Shown piece after piece: positions 31,372 to 39,961 of a stretch of 47,902 nucleotides of DNA. Source of the DNA: Paraburkholderia lacunae (GTDB taxonomy: Bacteria > Pseudomonadota > Gammaproteobacteria > Burkholderiales > Burkholderiaceae); the NCBI RefSeq assembly GCF_003353175.1, contig NZ_QHKS01000043.1:1-47902 (forward strand). Direction: 5' to 3'. Made by a program: the position numbers and the translations under genes. How positions within the stretch are numbered: position 1 is the first letter of the stretch; each line of letters begins with the position of its first letter. The notes under the pieces were generated by a model, which ran no database searches, was not told the DNA's origin, and saw only the letters and a program-made list of their open reading frames with translations.

Positions 31372-32001
31372 CTACGCGTGTCGGTGCCGATCGCGCTGGC
31401 GATCGGCATTCTGTCGGCGATGTATCGCGGTTCGCTGCTGGACCGCACCCTCAACGTGCTGACGCTGTCGACCGTCGCCGTGCCCGAGTTTCTGATCGCG
31501 ACGATCGCCGTGCTGATCTTTGCTGTCAAGCTTCGCTGGCTGCCAGCGCTGTCCTATCTGTCGGAGGTCACGTCGTTCGGCGCGCTGGTGCGAATTTACG
31601 CGATGCCCGTGATGACACTGTGTTGCGTGATCGTGGCGCAGATGGCTCGCATGACGCGCGCCGCGGTGCTCGACCAGCTGAACGCATCGTACGTCGAGAT
31701 GGCAGTACTCAAGGGCGCGTCGCCGGTACGCATCGTGTTGCGTCATGTGTTACCGAATACGATTGGCCCCATTGCCAATGCGGTCGCGCTGAGTCTGTCG
31801 TATCTGTTCGGCGGCGTCGTGATCGTCGAGTCGATCTTCAACTATCCCGGGCTCGCGAGCCTGATGGTCGATGCCGTCACGAACCGCGACATGCCGCTCG
31901 TGCAGGGCTGCGTGATGGTGTTCTGCGCGGCCTATCTCGCCCTGGTACTCATCGCCGACCTGTGTCAGATCATCTCTAATCCGAGGCTGCGTCAACGATG
32001 A
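31372..32001 (+). pseudogene. DppB-type ABC permease, 5'-truncated
   Basis: The first permease of the peptide/opine ABC transporter. Normal length is about 310-330 residues; only the last 210 remain. The preserved part has five to six membrane segments and the EAA loop region AVLKGASPVRIVLRHVLPNTIGPIANAVALSLSYL. The first codon in frame (LRVSVPIALAIG...) directly follows the transposon end at 31370. A GTG at 31378 could start translation but has no ribosome site. Stop overlaps the next permease (ATGA). The transporter lacks both the N-terminus here and the binding protein (26176), so import is probably dead unless supplied elsewhere. Confidence 0.85.
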
Positions 32002-32954
32002 ACCGACCCAATACATCCCATGCGCGGACCGTGCTGTACACAGTGTCCGGCGAAGAATCCCGCCCTGTTGCCGATGCGCTCGATGACGCGCCCCCCGCAG
32101 TGCCCGTCGGGAAGCGTGGTTCGCTGCGCCGTCTCGCGAACCGTCTCTCGCTGCTGGGCCTGGTCGGCCTGGTGATCGTCGTGCTCTGGCTCTGCGTTGC
32201 GTTCATCGGCCCGCTGGTTGCGCCATACAAGGAGGGCGCGGTGACGTCCACTGAGGTATTCGGGTCCTACAGCGCGGCGCATCTGTTCGGCACCGATTAT
32301 CTGGGCCGCGATATGCTGAGCCGGGTGCTGTATGGCACGCAATACACCGTGGGACTGGCGCTTGCGTCGACGGTGCTCGCCAGTTGCATCGGCACGTTCT
32401 TCGGGCTGGTTGCGGCCGTGTCCGGGCGCTGGGTCGACGAAATCATGAGCCGACTGTTCGACGCCCTGATCTCCATTCCAAGCAAGATCCTCGCGCTCGT
32501 CGTCATCGCCGCGTTCGGTTCGTCAGTGCCGATGCTGATCATGGTAGCCGCGCTCGCCTACATTCCTGGCGCGTTTCGCATCTCGCGCTCGCTTGCGGTC
32601 AACCTGATGACGCTCGAATACGTGCAGGTCGCAAAGGCGCGCGGCGAAGGACTGTTCTACATCGCGCGCGCCGAGGTGCTACCTAACATGATCCATCCGA
32701 TGCTCGCTGACTTCGGCCTGCGTTTTGTGTTTATCGTGCTGCTGCTTAGCGGCTTGAGCTTTCTCGGCCTCGGCGTGCAGCCACCGAATGCAGACTGGGG
32801 TTCGCTCGTGCGCGAGAACATCGGCGGGCTGGCGGAAGGAGCGCCTGCTGTACTGATGCCTGCCGTCGCAATCGCAACACTCACGGTTGGCGTTAACCTG
32901 CTGATTGACAGCCTGCGCCGGCATGCCGCGCGCGCGCATGGAGGCGTCAAATGA
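31998..32954 (+). CDS. DppC-type ABC permease
   Basis: A 318-residue inner-membrane permease of the DppC/OppC group. N-terminal cytoplasmic extension, first membrane segment LGLVGLVIVVLWLCVAFIGPLVAP, the family motif FGTDYLGRDMLSRVLYGTQYT near residue 97, EAA loop VQVAKARGEGLFYIARAEVLPNMIHPML and SFLGLGVQPPNADWGSLVRENI at the C-terminus. Start overlaps the previous stop (ATGA) and its own stop overlaps the next start, a tight operon with three genes remaining. Confidence 0.92.
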   Translation: MNRPNTSHARTVLYTVSGEESRPVADALDDAPPAVPVGKRGSLRRLANRLSLLGLVGLVIVVLWLCVAFIGPLVAPYKEGAVTSTEVFGSYSAAHLFGTDYLGRDMLSRVLYGTQYTVGLALASTVLASCIGTFFGLVAAVSGRWVDEIMSRLFDALISIPSKILALVVIAAFGSSVPMLIMVAALAYIPGAFRISRSLAVNLMTLEYVQVAKARGEGLFYIARAEVLPNMIHPMLADFGLRFVFIVLLLSGLSFLGLGVQPPNADWGSLVRENIGGLAEGAPAVLMPAVAIATLTVGVNLLIDSLRRHAARAHGGVK

Positions 32955-34780
32955 ACATGATCGAAGTCAAAGGCCTGCGCGTGATCGCGGGCTCGGCACC
33001 CGACCCGGTCGTCGAGATCGTCAAGGGGGGCGATTTCACCGTGAAGAAAGGTGAGGTGCTCGCGCTGATTGGCGAGTCGGGCTCGGGCAAGACGACAATT
33101 GCGCTATCGCTGCTGGGGCACGCACGAGGCGGCTGTTCGATTGCGGGCGGCTCGGTGAAGATCGGCGGCGTCGAAGTGCTGTCGCTCGATGCGGCCGGAC
33201 GGCGCGGGCTGCGCGCACGCACCGTCGCTTACGTCGCGCAAAGCGCGTCGGCGGGCTTCAACCCGGCCCGCACGATCATGGACCAGGTGACCGAGCCTGC
33301 GCTGCTGCACAGGTTGATGACGCCTGCTGCGGCCCGCGAGAAAGCCTTGGGACTGTTTCGCTCGCTGGCTTTGCCGTCGCCCGAGACCATCGGTGCGCGC
33401 TATCCCCATCAGGTATCCGGCGGTCAGTTGCAGCGTCTGATGGCGGCGATGGCGCTGATCACCGATCCCGCCGTCGTCGTGTTCGACGAACCGACGACGG
33501 CGCTCGACGTCACGACACAGATCGAAGTGCTCGCCGCTTTCAAGAAAGTGATCCGCGAACTGGGCACCACGGCCGTCTATGTGTCGCACGATCTTGCCGT
33601 TGTCGCGCAGATGGCGGACCGTATTGTTGTGCTCAACGGCGGTACCGTGCGCGAAAACGGCACGACCGGGCAGGTACTTGATGCGCCGGCCGACGACTAT
33701 ACGCGGCAACTGCTCGCGGCAACCCGCCGACCGGAGCCAGAGCTTGCAATCGCGGCCGCAGATTTGTTGCCACCGCTGCTTGAGGTCCGCAATTTGAATG
33801 CCGGGTATGGACGGATCGACGCGAACGGCATACCAGCCGTGTGCGTGCTCGACAATGTGAGCCTCAAGATTGCGCGCGGCAGCGCGCTCGGCGTGATCGG
33901 CGAATCGGGTTCGGGCAAGACGACCCTCGCGCGCGTGGTGGCGGGACTGGTGGATCGTGCCCGGGGCGACGTGCTACTCGACGGCAAGCCACTGCCCGCG
34001 AAACTTTCCGCGCGCACGCCCGATCAGTACCGCCGCGTGCAGATCGTGTTCCAGAACGCCGACACAGCGCTCAATCCGGGCCTCACGATCGCCGACATCC
34101 TCGCTCGGCCGATGAACTTCTATCACGGCCTGCGCGGCGCGGCGGCACAGAAGCGCATGCTCGAACTGCTGGATCTGGTTAAGCTGCCGGTGTCTATTGC
34201 CAGGCGTCAGCCGGCCGGTCTGTCGGGTGGCCAGAAGCAGCGCGTGAACCTGGCGCGCGCGCTTGCGGCCGAGCCTGCGCTGATTCTCTGCGACGAGGTG
34301 ACCTCCGCACTGGACACCGTAGTTGGCGCGGCGATTCTTGACCTGCTGGTGGAGCTGCGGCGCGAACTGGGCGTGTCATACATGTTCATCAGCCACGACA
34401 TTTCGACGGTGCGGGCGATCTGCGACGACGTGATGGTGCTCTACGCCGGTCAGTGCGTCGAAGCCGGCCAGCGCGATGTACTGGCCGCACCACCGCACCA
34501 CCCGTACACAGGGCTGCTGGTTGACTCAGTGCCTGCACTGCGTCCGGGCTGGCTTGACTCACGGCGCGCGCTCACGGGGACCGCATTGCCTTCGATGGGG
34601 CCCGCTAGCGACTCCACTGAGCTGTGCAGCTTTCGGGCGCGTTGTCCGGTCCGCATAGACGGCAAGTGCAACGTGACGCCTCCTTCTGTCAGGAAGCTGC
34701 CCTCGGGTGCCGTGATCCTGTGCCACCGCTCCGCTACGGAACTCGAGCTCGCAAAGAAAACCGATCCGGTGACGGCATGA
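32951..34780 (+). CDS. Fused DppD-DppF ABC transporter ATPase
   Basis: A 609-residue protein with two full ABC ATPase domains in tandem. Domain 1: Walker A GESGSGKTTIALSLLG near residue 38, signature VSGGQLQRLMAAMAL, Walker B VVVFDEPTTALDVTTQ. Domain 2: Walker A GESGSGKTTLARVVAG near 323, signature LSGGQKQRVNLARAL, Walker B LILCDEVTSALD, and the C-terminal oligopeptide-transporter tail with Cys (CSFRARCPVRIDGKCNVTPP). Fusion of the two ATPases is common for opine, glutathione and peptide transporters of this type. The ATPase and DppC are intact, whereas the binding protein and DppB are truncated. Confidence 0.93.
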   Translation: MNMIEVKGLRVIAGSAPDPVVEIVKGGDFTVKKGEVLALIGESGSGKTTIALSLLGHARGGCSIAGGSVKIGGVEVLSLDAAGRRGLRARTVAYVAQSASAGFNPARTIMDQVTEPALLHRLMTPAAAREKALGLFRSLALPSPETIGARYPHQVSGGQLQRLMAAMALITDPAVVVFDEPTTALDVTTQIEVLAAFKKVIRELGTTAVYVSHDLAVVAQMADRIVVLNGGTVRENGTTGQVLDAPADDYTRQLLAATRRPEPELAIAAADLLPPLLEVRNLNAGYGRIDANGIPAVCVLDNVSLKIARGSALGVIGESGSGKTTLARVVAGLVDRARGDVLLDGKPLPAKLSARTPDQYRRVQIVFQNADTALNPGLTIADILARPMNFYHGLRGAAAQKRMLELLDLVKLPVSIARRQPAGLSGGQKQRVNLARALAAEPALILCDEVTSALDTVVGAAILDLLVELRRELGVSYMFISHDISTVRAICDDVMVLYAGQCVEAGQRDVLAAPPHHPYTGLLVDSVPALRPGWLDSRRALTGTALPSMGPASDSTELCSFRARCPVRIDGKCNVTPPSVRKLPSGAVILCHRSATELELAKKTDPVTA

Positions 34781-35239
34781 GCACGCGTGCCGCATGCGCG
34801 GCGGAGGGCGAGCGCACCACCCGGAATGCGTGGATGCACGCCCTGTCGACGTCGCTTGAGGCGGCACATTGCTGTTCGGGCCTCTGAAGGCGGGATACGG
34901 ATTTCGAGTCCGGCGAGAGCCGTCGTCCGCGAGATTCGCCCGCAGGATGTGCTGTTTGGGATTTCAGGACAACTGGATTGTGTTTTTTTACAGCGCAAAT
35001 CAGTGACCGCGAGACTTTTAACACTGGTTAAATATTCGATAAGGGAGGCCTAGTAGGACAGGCCTCGACCTTAGCCGTTTAACAAACTTTTCAACGATAA
35101 AACTCTTTCATGATCGACTTCGATGGGCAAGTACATTGAATTTCCTAATTGATCTTATGCCTCGAGGCTCGCTTGGCCAGCAGCTCAATATTGCATTCCC
35201 TTCTTTCAGTCGTTAATTGCGCAATGCGCAGGAGTAAAA
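34781..35239. other. Intergenic region with operator-like palindrome
   Basis: About 460 bp between the ABC ATPase and the cupin gene. No convincing gene. It is AT-richer from about 34980, and carries the dyad at 35017-35032 and a GCCGTTTAACAAAC at about 35073-35086. Likely the promoter of the cupin/oxidoreductase/racemase operon. Confidence 0.4.
35017..35032. promoter_or_regulatory. Perfect palindrome TTTAAC-ACTG-GTTAAA
   Basis: Two 6-bp arms separated by four bases, 207 bp before the cupin start. It belongs to a set of TTAA-core dyads seen upstream of genes in this island (17012-17043, 17999-18016, 19805-19830). Confidence 0.4.
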
Positions 35240-35974
35240 ATGACCGAGGCTTTTGTGCTGCACCGCGCCGACGGTGCACCACTTTCAACCCCTTTCCGCT
35301 GGGCGGCGTTCGGAACTGACGACCCTTTTGGCCGAAATCGCGAAATCGCGTGGGAAGGACCCGACTCGATGAGCGCAGGTCGGGCCAGCTTCATTGGTGA
35401 GCTCCGCGTCCCGAGTTTCCCCCACATTGAAACGATTGTCGTGGTGGACGGACAGCTCACTCTCGAAACGGTCGGGAAGCCGCCGTTGGTGCTCGGTCCA
35501 GGAGCGGGAGCCGTCGTCGGTTGCGGTACCGCGCTTCGCATGAGCGCGGAATCTCGCACGCGTTTTGTGTTCTGTACCGCCGCTTGCAAGCGGCCGACGA
35601 AGACCGGGCTCACCCCGTTACGCGCCGACGCCGATTTCAAGCCAACGGCAACCCCGCCGGCGGAGGTGCTGCTGGGGCCGGCTCCCCAATGTCGCAGCGA
35701 CAATGTCTTCACCGAGGACGACGTGGAGTACAAGGCGGGTACGTGGGATTCGACGCCGTATCACCGGATCATTCGCCCACATCGCCTGAACGAGTTTATG
35801 CATCTTCTGGCCGGCAGCGTGCGGTTCGCCGCGCCTGACGGCAGCGTGCTCTCGCTCGGCGTGGGCGATGCACTGTTCGTGCCAAAGGGGGCGCCGATTG
35901 GATGGGAAAGCAGCGAGCGCGTGGCGAAGTACTACGTTGTTCAGACCGTCCAGGATTCAAGCGAACGAGGTTAG
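35240..35974 (+). CDS. Two-domain cupin protein
   Basis: A 244-residue bicupin. The first barrel runs about 50-110 (PHIETIVVVDGQLTLETVGKPPLVLGPGAGAVV), the second about 165-230 (YHRIIRPHRLNEFMHLLAGSVRFAAPDGSVLSLGVGDALFVPKGAPIGWES). It is similar in style to the EutQ/DUF861-like cupins that sit beside amino-acid oxidoreductase genes; the HRLNEFMHLL... His cluster could bind a metal. It starts at ATG 35240 after CAGGAGTAAAA. The following oxidoreductase begins three bases after its stop. Function unknown; a sensor or accessory enzyme is likely. Confidence 0.75.
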   Translation: MTEAFVLHRADGAPLSTPFRWAAFGTDDPFGRNREIAWEGPDSMSAGRASFIGELRVPSFPHIETIVVVDGQLTLETVGKPPLVLGPGAGAVVGCGTALRMSAESRTRFVFCTAACKRPTKTGLTPLRADADFKPTATPPAEVLLGPAPQCRSDNVFTEDDVEYKAGTWDSTPYHRIIRPHRLNEFMHLLAGSVRFAAPDGSVLSLGVGDALFVPKGAPIGWESSERVAKYYVVQTVQDSSERG

Positions 35975-35976
35975 TC

Positions 35977-37302
35977 ATGTCCCCTCCGTTGAACCTTATC
36001 CAATCCCCACCGACGTTACCGGCCGCTGCCGATGTGGTCGTGATCGGAGGCGGCATCATCGGCGTGTTTACCGCCTACTATTTAGCCCGGCGCGGCGTGT
36101 CCGTTGCTCTCGTCGAGAAGGGAAGGATCGGCGCCGAACAATCGAGCCGCAATTGGGGCTGGTGCCGGCAGCAGAATCGCGACGCACGCGAATTGCCGAT
36201 GGCAAGCAAAAGCCTTGATCTCTGGGAACAATTTGCCATCGAGACCGGCGAAGATACGGGCTTTCATCGCTGCGGGCTGCTGTATCTGAGCAATGACGAC
36301 GCCGAACTCGCTCGTTGGGCCAGTTGGGGCGAATTCGCAAAGACGGCGGGAGTGACGACCTACATGCTCAATAGCCGCCAAGCCGCCGAGCGCGGAAAGG
36401 CGACTGGCCGGCCTTGGAAAGGCGGCGTCTTCTCGCCCAGCGACGGCACGGCGGATCCAGCGAAAGCCGCGCCCGCCGTGGCAACCGCACTCATGAAGCT
36501 CGGGGGTAGGGTCATTCAACAGTGCGCGGCGCGCGGCATTGAGTTGGAGGGCGGGCGGGTCTGCGGCGTCGTGACGGAAGCCGGCGTCATCAAGACGCGC
36601 ACAGTCGTTCTCGCAGGTGGCGCGTGGGCATCGGCGTTCTGCCGCCAGTTGGGCGTCCGTTTTCCTCAGGCGTCGATCCGCCAGTCTATCCTGAGCGTGT
36701 CCCCTGTCGGATATCGCTTGCCGGATGCTTTGTTCACCTCTGGGGTATCGGTGACTCGCCGCAACGACGGACGCTATGCATTGGCCATCAGTGGTCGCGC
36801 GCGGGTGGATCTGACGCCACAGTTCCTGCGGTTTGCCCCGCAGTTCATGCCCATGTTCGCCAAGCGCTGGCGCAGCCTCCTGCCGGGCGGCCTGGAGGGA
36901 GTCCGGGGTGGCCATGAAACGCTACAGCTGTGGCGGCTCGATGCGCCGACACCCATGGAGCGCGTACGCATCCTGGATCCCAAGCCTGATCGGGCGACGG
37001 TCACTGAAACCCACCGCCGCGCCGTCGAACTGCTGCCCGAACTTCGCAAAGCCAACATCACGCACGCGTGGGCCGGTTTCGTCGACAGCACGCCCGACGG
37101 CGTGCCGGGTATTGGCGAGTTGCCGGGTGTGCCCGGATTAATCCTGGCTGCGGGTTTTTCGGGCCACGGCTTTGGCATCGCGCCCGGCGCGGGGCACTTG
37201 ATCGCGGACCTTGCCAGCGGTGCGGAACCGATCGTTGACCCTATACCGTATCGACCTGACCGATTCGCCAATTCCTCCTGGGGTAAGGTCGCCGATTTCT
37301 AG
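35977..37302 (+). CDS. FAD-dependent oxidoreductase, DAO family (copy 2)
   Basis: A 441-residue DAO-type flavoprotein, the same length as copy 1 at 19921 and clearly its paralogue. FAD motif ADVVVIGGGIIGVFTAYYLARRGVSVALVEKG, shared signature GAEQSSRNWGWCRQQNRDA, second glycine motif VVLAGGAWASAFCRQLG and C-terminal FSGHGFGIAPGAGHLIADL. The ATG at 35977 follows GAGGTTAGTC and is two bases after the cupin stop. Keeping two copies in one island suggests related substrates or separate regulation of the two halves. Confidence 0.9.
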   Translation: MSPPLNLIQSPPTLPAAADVVVIGGGIIGVFTAYYLARRGVSVALVEKGRIGAEQSSRNWGWCRQQNRDARELPMASKSLDLWEQFAIETGEDTGFHRCGLLYLSNDDAELARWASWGEFAKTAGVTTYMLNSRQAAERGKATGRPWKGGVFSPSDGTADPAKAAPAVATALMKLGGRVIQQCAARGIELEGGRVCGVVTEAGVIKTRTVVLAGGAWASAFCRQLGVRFPQASIRQSILSVSPVGYRLPDALFTSGVSVTRRNDGRYALAISGRARVDLTPQFLRFAPQFMPMFAKRWRSLLPGGLEGVRGGHETLQLWRLDAPTPMERVRILDPKPDRATVTETHRRAVELLPELRKANITHAWAGFVDSTPDGVPGIGELPGVPGLILAAGFSGHGFGIAPGAGHLIADLASGAEPIVDPIPYRPDRFANSSWGKVADF

Positions 37303-37358
37303 ACTACACCTGAGCGATCTGACTTCTAATCAATGACGTTTACGATTCGAAATTGACT

Positions 37359-38045
37359 ATGACAACCATCGCCGTGGTTCACACAGGACTAGTATCGGTC
37401 CAGCCGATCAAGGAGCAAATCAGTGAGCTTATTCCTGATGCGCGGGTGATCAACATCGTCGATGACAGCTTGCTCAATGACGTTCTTGCCGCCGGTCACG
37501 TGACTCCGGAAGTCGCAAGCCGAATTCATTCCTACATGTCCAATGCGCAGGCGATGCGCGTCGAAATCATCCTAAACGCCTGTTCGTCCGTCGGCGAAGC
37601 TGTTGACTCGGTGCGCAACTTGGTTAGCACCCCGATCGTGAAAATTGACGAGGCGATGGCAGCAGAGGCTTGCGCCATCGGTTCTCGCATTGGGGTGATC
37701 GCGACTGTGCCGACTACGCTGGAGCCCACCGTTCGCCTCGTTAAAAAGAAGGCCGGAGAATTGCGACGCGCCGTCGAAGTGACCGAGCGGATTGCCGAAG
37801 GCGCTTTCGAGGGCCTCTTAAGGGGGGACGGTGCACGCCATGACGAAATCGTAAAGAGCGCAATCTCGACCCTTGCAGAACAGGTCGATGTGATCGTACT
37901 GGCGCAGGTCTCAATGGCGCGGCTCGTGCCGCAGTTGGAGGGCGTGCGCGTTCCGGTGTTATCTAGCCCGCGTAGCGGTGTTGCTGCTTTGAAACGCGCG
38001 CTCGATAACCTGCCTAAGGTAAGCGCGCCCAACCAGAACAGGTGA
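37359..38045 (+). CDS. Aspartate/glutamate racemase-family protein
   Basis: A 228-residue protein of the Asp/Glu racemase superfamily (also arylmalonate decarboxylase, maleate isomerase, hydantoin racemase). The N-terminal catalytic Cys is in IILNACSSVGEAVD near residue 72. In the position of the second Cys the sequence is VIVLAQVSMARLVP, so only one catalytic Cys is evident. That one-Cys pattern suggests it is not a classical two-base racemase and could be an isomerase, a decarboxylase or another activity. ATG 37359 is preferred; a TTG two codons upstream is in frame. The family is often paired with opine/amino-acid uptake operons. Confidence 0.8.
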   Translation: MTTIAVVHTGLVSVQPIKEQISELIPDARVINIVDDSLLNDVLAAGHVTPEVASRIHSYMSNAQAMRVEIILNACSSVGEAVDSVRNLVSTPIVKIDEAMAAEACAIGSRIGVIATVPTTLEPTVRLVKKKAGELRRAVEVTERIAEGAFEGLLRGDGARHDEIVKSAISTLAEQVDVIVLAQVSMARLVPQLEGVRVPVLSSPRSGVAALKRALDNLPKVSAPNQNR

Positions 38046-38442
38046 TTGGCAGCGTGACAGGAGCGCGGATCGCGCGGGCTAGGCACTCGGTGGGTACAAC
38101 AGCATTGTTCAACAGACGACGACACACACAGGCTAACCTATTCAAGGGCCGATCCGTAGCCGCGTGGTTGAATTCAACGGTCACAAGTTTCTCCATTGAC
38201 GATTCGGAACCTGATTTTAGGCATTGTATCGCTGCGCTTTTTCACGCAGACGAACGTCTCCGGTTCTTTGTCGGCGCTGGTGTTAGCTCACACTCTCGTC
38301 GTCTTACGCATGAGGAGGAGGTCACTGACCTTCTTGTAACAGCAGCGGAGTCTTCCGCGTCGCCAACTATAGGCACGGTTCCGGGGAAGGTCCCGCGTGG
38401 ACGCGTGGTCGGACTAAACCGCATTCTGATCGGAGAAGACCA
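38046..38442. other. Gap with open frame, probably non-coding
   Basis: A 134-codon frame from GTG 38042 (overlapping the previous stop as GTGA) to 38446 (overlapping the next start as ATGA) fills the gap. Its third-codon-position composition is much less GC-rich than that of the neighbours and it has unusual codons (AGA, ATA, CTA), no ribosome site and no family resemblance, so I treat it as intergenic DNA and promoter of the next operon. Confidence 0.4.
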
Positions 38443-39591
38443 ATGACAATATCGGGCATCGCCAGCACCGAGGTACCCGCGGACGTGATCGTGATAGGCG
38501 GCGGCATCGTCGGATCTGCAATCGCCTACGGCCTTGCCCGCGAAGGGGCACGGGTGGCCGTGCTTGACGATGATGACGGAAGCTTTCGCGCCTCACGCGG
38601 CAACTTAGGCCTTGTCTGGGTCCAGGGCAAGGGACACGACCTGTCGCCTTACGCGCGGTGGTCGCGCAATTCAGCCATGTGCTGGCCGGAATTGGCCGAG
38701 GCGCTGCAAAGCGAAGCGGATGTCGACGTCGCCCTGAAGCAGCCGGGCGGCTTTCACTTCTGCTTCAACGACGACGAGCTCGCTGAGCGCGAGAAGCGCC
38801 TGTCGACGCTCAGGGACAAACTCGGCGATTACCCCTATGAGTTGCTGGACGCCGCCGAAGTGCGCCAGCGCATTCCGCAAATAGGGCCTGCTGTGATCGG
38901 CGCGAGTTATACACCGATGGACGGCCATGTCAATCCACTCAAGCTGCTGCGCGGCCTGCACACCGCGATGAAGAAGCGCGGTGTCCGGCTTGTACCGGGG
39001 GAGCGCGCGGACCGCATTGTGTCGGAGCGGGGCAGCTTTACCGTGCACGGGAAGCGCGGTACGCATCGCGCGGCGCGCGTTGTGCTGGCCGCTGGGCTTG
39101 GCAATAGGGCGCTCGCGCCTTTCGTCGGACTGCATGCGCCCGTCATACCCAATCGCGGGCAGGTGCTGGTAAGCGAGCGGGTCATTCCGTTTCTCAATTA
39201 CCCGACGCTCAACGTGCGCCAGACTGATGAAGGCACCGTGCAGTTCGGCGATTCAAAGGAAGAAGTCGGCTTTAACGATTTCACGTCGACGCACGTGCTT
39301 TCCGCCATCGCCCGGCGCGGCGTTCGCGCGTTCCCGATGCTGATCCAGGTGCGGCTCGTGCGCATGTGGGCGGCGCTACGCGTTCTAAGCCCCGACGGCT
39401 TTCCGATATACAACGAGTCCGAGGCGCATCCAGGCGCGTTCGTCGTAACGTGTCACAGCGGAGTGACGCTGGCCGCCGCGCACGCGATGCGCATTGCACC
39501 GTGGATTCTCGGCGCGCCGATGCCCGAGGAAGTGACGACCTTCTCTGCCCGTCGCTTTGAGCACGGCGACGTTCTCACCCCAGCACATTGA
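38443..39591 (+). CDS. FAD oxidoreductase, opine-oxidase/HcnC-like subunit
   Basis: A 382-residue DAO-family flavoprotein, first of three tightly packed genes. The FAD motif ADVIVIGGGIVGSAIAYGLAREGARVAVLDDDD is near residue 10, with GNLGLVWVQGKG after it. It matches the beta/C subunit of the heterotrimeric opine oxidases (OoxB), D-hydroxyproline dehydrogenases and HcnC, which removes electrons from the amino group. Two downstream genes supply the other subunits; the same gene order is seen in those families. Substrate may be octopine/nopaline-like opines, D-hydroxyproline or glycine-like amines; not distinguishable here. Confidence 0.85.
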   Translation: MTISGIASTEVPADVIVIGGGIVGSAIAYGLAREGARVAVLDDDDGSFRASRGNLGLVWVQGKGHDLSPYARWSRNSAMCWPELAEALQSEADVDVALKQPGGFHFCFNDDELAEREKRLSTLRDKLGDYPYELLDAAEVRQRIPQIGPAVIGASYTPMDGHVNPLKLLRGLHTAMKKRGVRLVPGERADRIVSERGSFTVHGKRGTHRAARVVLAAGLGNRALAPFVGLHAPVIPNRGQVLVSERVIPFLNYPTLNVRQTDEGTVQFGDSKEEVGFNDFTSTHVLSAIARRGVRAFPMLIQVRLVRMWAALRVLSPDGFPIYNESEAHPGAFVVTCHSGVTLAAAHAMRIAPWILGAPMPEEVTTFSARRFEHGDVLTPAH

Positions 39592-39598
39592 GTTCGAC

Positions 39599-39961
39599 AT
39601 GACATCGCAACTGACTCATACGCTCTTCAAGCCGTTGGTGGACTCCGAAAACGCAACGGTCGAGGTCTGGTTCAACGACAAACGACTGGTCGTGCCCGGC
39701 AATCGTTCGGTTGCCGCTGCACTACTTACGGCCGGCGTGGCGCGCTTTCGCGCGACACCGGTATCAGGCACCTCCCGCGCTCCGTACTGCATGATGGGCG
39801 CGTGCTTCGAATGCCTCGTTGAGATCGACGGCGTACCGAACCGCCAGAGTTGCATGGTGGAGGTAAATGCCGGCATGCGCATCCGATCCCAGGAAGGCGC
39901 GCGCGACCTGCCGCCTATGAATGTGACTAACGTTTCCGGAGAGAACGTCCATGGCCGCTGA
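39599..39961 (+). CDS. (2Fe-2S) small subunit, HcnA/opine-oxidase gamma-like
   Basis: A 120-residue plant-type ferredoxin-like protein of the (2Fe-2S)-binding Fer2_4 type. Cysteines are in YCMMGACFECLVEIDGVPNRQSC, giving the CxxxxCxxC...C cluster ligands. It starts at ATG 39599, after the previous stop at 39591, and overlaps the next gene (39951). As in HcnA and the small subunit of D-hydroxyproline and opine oxidases, it passes electrons between the two flavin subunits. Confidence 0.85.
   Translation: MTSQLTHTLFKPLVDSENATVEVWFNDKRLVVPGNRSVAAALLTAGVARFRATPVSGTSRAPYCMMGACFECLVEIDGVPNRQSCMVEVNAGMRIRSQEGARDLPPMNVTNVSGENVHGR

Noticed and set aside
38042..38446. 134-codon frame that neatly overlaps both neighbours (GTGA and ATGA)
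   Set aside because: Third-position composition and rare codons unlike the neighbours; no ribosome site or family. The overlaps are probably coincidental, but conservation would reopen it.
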